Shown in pieces: positions 46,510 through 47,400 of a stretch of 47,400 nt of DNA; within the stretch, counting starts at the first letter, position 1, and every line of letters starts with the position of its first letter. The stretch is from a virus. The translations under genes and the position numbers were made by a program. The stretch is from positions 1 through 47,400 of IMG/VR virus record IMGVR_UViG_3300046727_000402. One strand, given 5' to 3'. Under the pieces are notes generated by a model. The model worked only from the letters and a program-made list of their open reading frames with translations. It had not been told where the DNA came from and did not search any database.

Positions 46510-47400
46510 CGGACACCTTAGAGTTTCAAACCGGCGACGCCCAGTGGAAAGCCCTTCGCGAGAAGGGCCTGAGTGATCTCTTCTTCTTCGGCAGCGTGAT
46601 CTTAGGGTACGGCGAGCTGGTGCCCATGCGGGAAAGCGCGCATCGCCTGCTGTGCCGGTTCGTGGAGCGGAGCACGGGCGTCCCCGTCTTAGATCAAGCC
46701 TGGGTCCGCAAAGTCGAGATGCCGCGCGGCACCGGCAAGACGACGACGATCACGCAAGCCTACATCATTCAACGCCTCTGCCAAGACCCGAATCTCTCGA
46801 TCCTGCTCTGTAACGAGAAAGAAGCCAACGCCAAGGCGATGCTCACGGCGATCAAGTCCCAGTTCATGACCAATGAGCTATTCCGGAAACTCTATCCCGA
46901 AGTCATTCCCGACGACTTCCACCTCCAACTCTGGTCTGCCACCCAGATTAACTGCAAACGCACCACCGGCCGCAAAGAACCAAGCATTTTAGTGATCGGC
47001 GAAGGCGGTACCGTCACCGGCATGCATCCCGATGAGATCTTTGTCGATGACCTCATCTCCCGCGAGTTGATGGAGAGCATGCGGAGCGGCAGCGTCGCTG
47101 ACCTCATCGGCCAGATCAACCGCTGGATTCATCAACTCGTCCCGTTGTTGTCCGGGCATCCCAAACGCTGTATCACCTTCATCGGGACCCGCTGGTGGCA
47201 CAACGACTGCTACGAACACATCGAGGAGAGCTTCGGCTATGGCCACGACCCCCAACGCTTCCTGCTCAAATGCACGCTGCCCGATGGGGCGGTCCAACGG
47301 CTACCGGTGTACTGCGTGGGCGACTTGGCGGTGTTTCGTCGCGCCGCGATTGAAGATGGACAACCGGCGTTCCAAGAACTCGATCACCAGAAATACAGCC
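46506..47400 (+). CDS. terL: Large terminase subunit, N-terminal part (continues at base 1/128)
   Basis: Residues 1-298 of a 550-residue packaging motor. The ATPase half is complete: Walker A PRGTGKT (73-79), Walker B EIFVDD (177-182) and the coupling motif FIGTRW (225-230). The nuclease half is at 128-885. The ATG overlaps the preceding stop (ATGA). Residues 5-14 also occur, as a broken copy, ahead of the methyltransferase gene at 44587. Confidence 0.97.
   Translation, partial: MTDTLEFQTGDAQWKALREKGLSDLFFFGSVILGYGELVPMRESAHRLLCRFVERSTGVPVLDQAWVRKVEMPRGTGKTTTITQAYIIQRLCQDPNLSILLCNEKEANAKAMLTAIKSQFMTNELFRKLYPEVIPDDFHLQLWSATQINCKRTTGRKEPSILVIGEGGTVTGMHPDEIFVDDLISRELMESMRSGSVADLIGQINRWIHQLVPLLSGHPKRCITFIGTRWWHNDCYEHIEESFGYGHDPQRFLLKCTLPDGAVQRLPVYCVGDLAVFRRAAIEDGQPAFQELDHQKYS
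46519..46547 (+). repeat. 29-bp direct repeat, right border of the inserted cassette
   Basis: Matches 44588-44616 at 27 of 29 positions; here it is part of the functional terminase start. It begins inside a CCTTAGAG octamer (46516-46523), the same octamer that borders the HNH insertion. Confidence 0.9.
47274..47400. repeat. Terminal overlap, right copy
   Basis: Identical to positions 1-127; joins the two ends of the circle inside the large terminase gene. Confidence 0.95.

Noticed and set aside
1-47400. tRNA genes, integrase and attachment site
   Set aside because: No cloverleaf with a TTCRA-type arm and no tyrosine or serine recombinase motif was noticed on reading; a tRNA scan would settle the first point.

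Overview
This window is a complete, circularly permuted genome of a tailed double-stranded DNA phage (Caudoviricetes). The first 127 bases recur exactly as the last 127, and the large terminase gene reads in frame through that join, so the real unit is a circle (or circularly permuted molecule) of 47,273 bp. The overlap length is a common maximum assembler k-mer, which fits a contig assembled from a metagenome. The DNA is GC-rich. There is a portal, scaffold-like protein and gpT-like capsid protein, a set of long internal or ejection-type proteins, and no tape measure, sheath or tail-tube gene. This points to a short-tailed (podovirus-like) virion. No integrase, DNA polymerase, primase or helicase was recognised. 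The host cannot be named; it is probably Gram-negative (GH108-type lysozyme, holin-like and spanin-like proteins).

Layout. (1) 43.3-47.4 kb joining 0-5.2 kb, plus strand: small HTH regulator, small terminase, small genes, a DNA cytosine methyltransferase cassette, large terminase, a run of very small genes, portal and scaffold. (2) 5.2-17.9 kb: capsid, decoration, adaptor, tail-spike and fibre genes, then lysis genes (membrane protein, holin-like, endolysin). (3) 18-24 kb: a carbohydrate island with glycosyltransferases, a sugar C-methyltransferase and an NAD sugar epimerase/dehydratase. (4) 24-33.2 kb: tail protein, another glycosyltransferase, SAM methyltransferase, GNAT-like protein and three internal or ejection-type proteins, ending at a structured RNA or terminator. 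(5) 33.4-42.6 kb, minus strand: about 25 mostly tiny, tightly coupled early-type genes, including RusA resolvase, an SSB-like protein with an acidic tip, an FkbM-like methyltransferase and two GroES-like proteins. (6) 42.65-43.3 kb: divergent control region.

The most interesting points are these. The methyltransferase gene at 44.6-45.9 kb carries a second recognisable protein family in the +1 frame of the same DNA. An HNH endonuclease gene has entered the methyltransferase gene between 8-bp repeats exactly 405 bp apart, which keeps the host frame open. The whole cassette sits between a 29-bp direct repeat of the large terminase start, leaving a 19-codon terminase remnant. Four promoters share a 16-bp palindromic operator placed between -35 and -10, and three of these lie so close to an ATG that the mRNA would be leaderless. 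LAGLIDADG and endonuclease VII genes occupy two further sites, so this genome is heavily colonised by homing-type nucleases.
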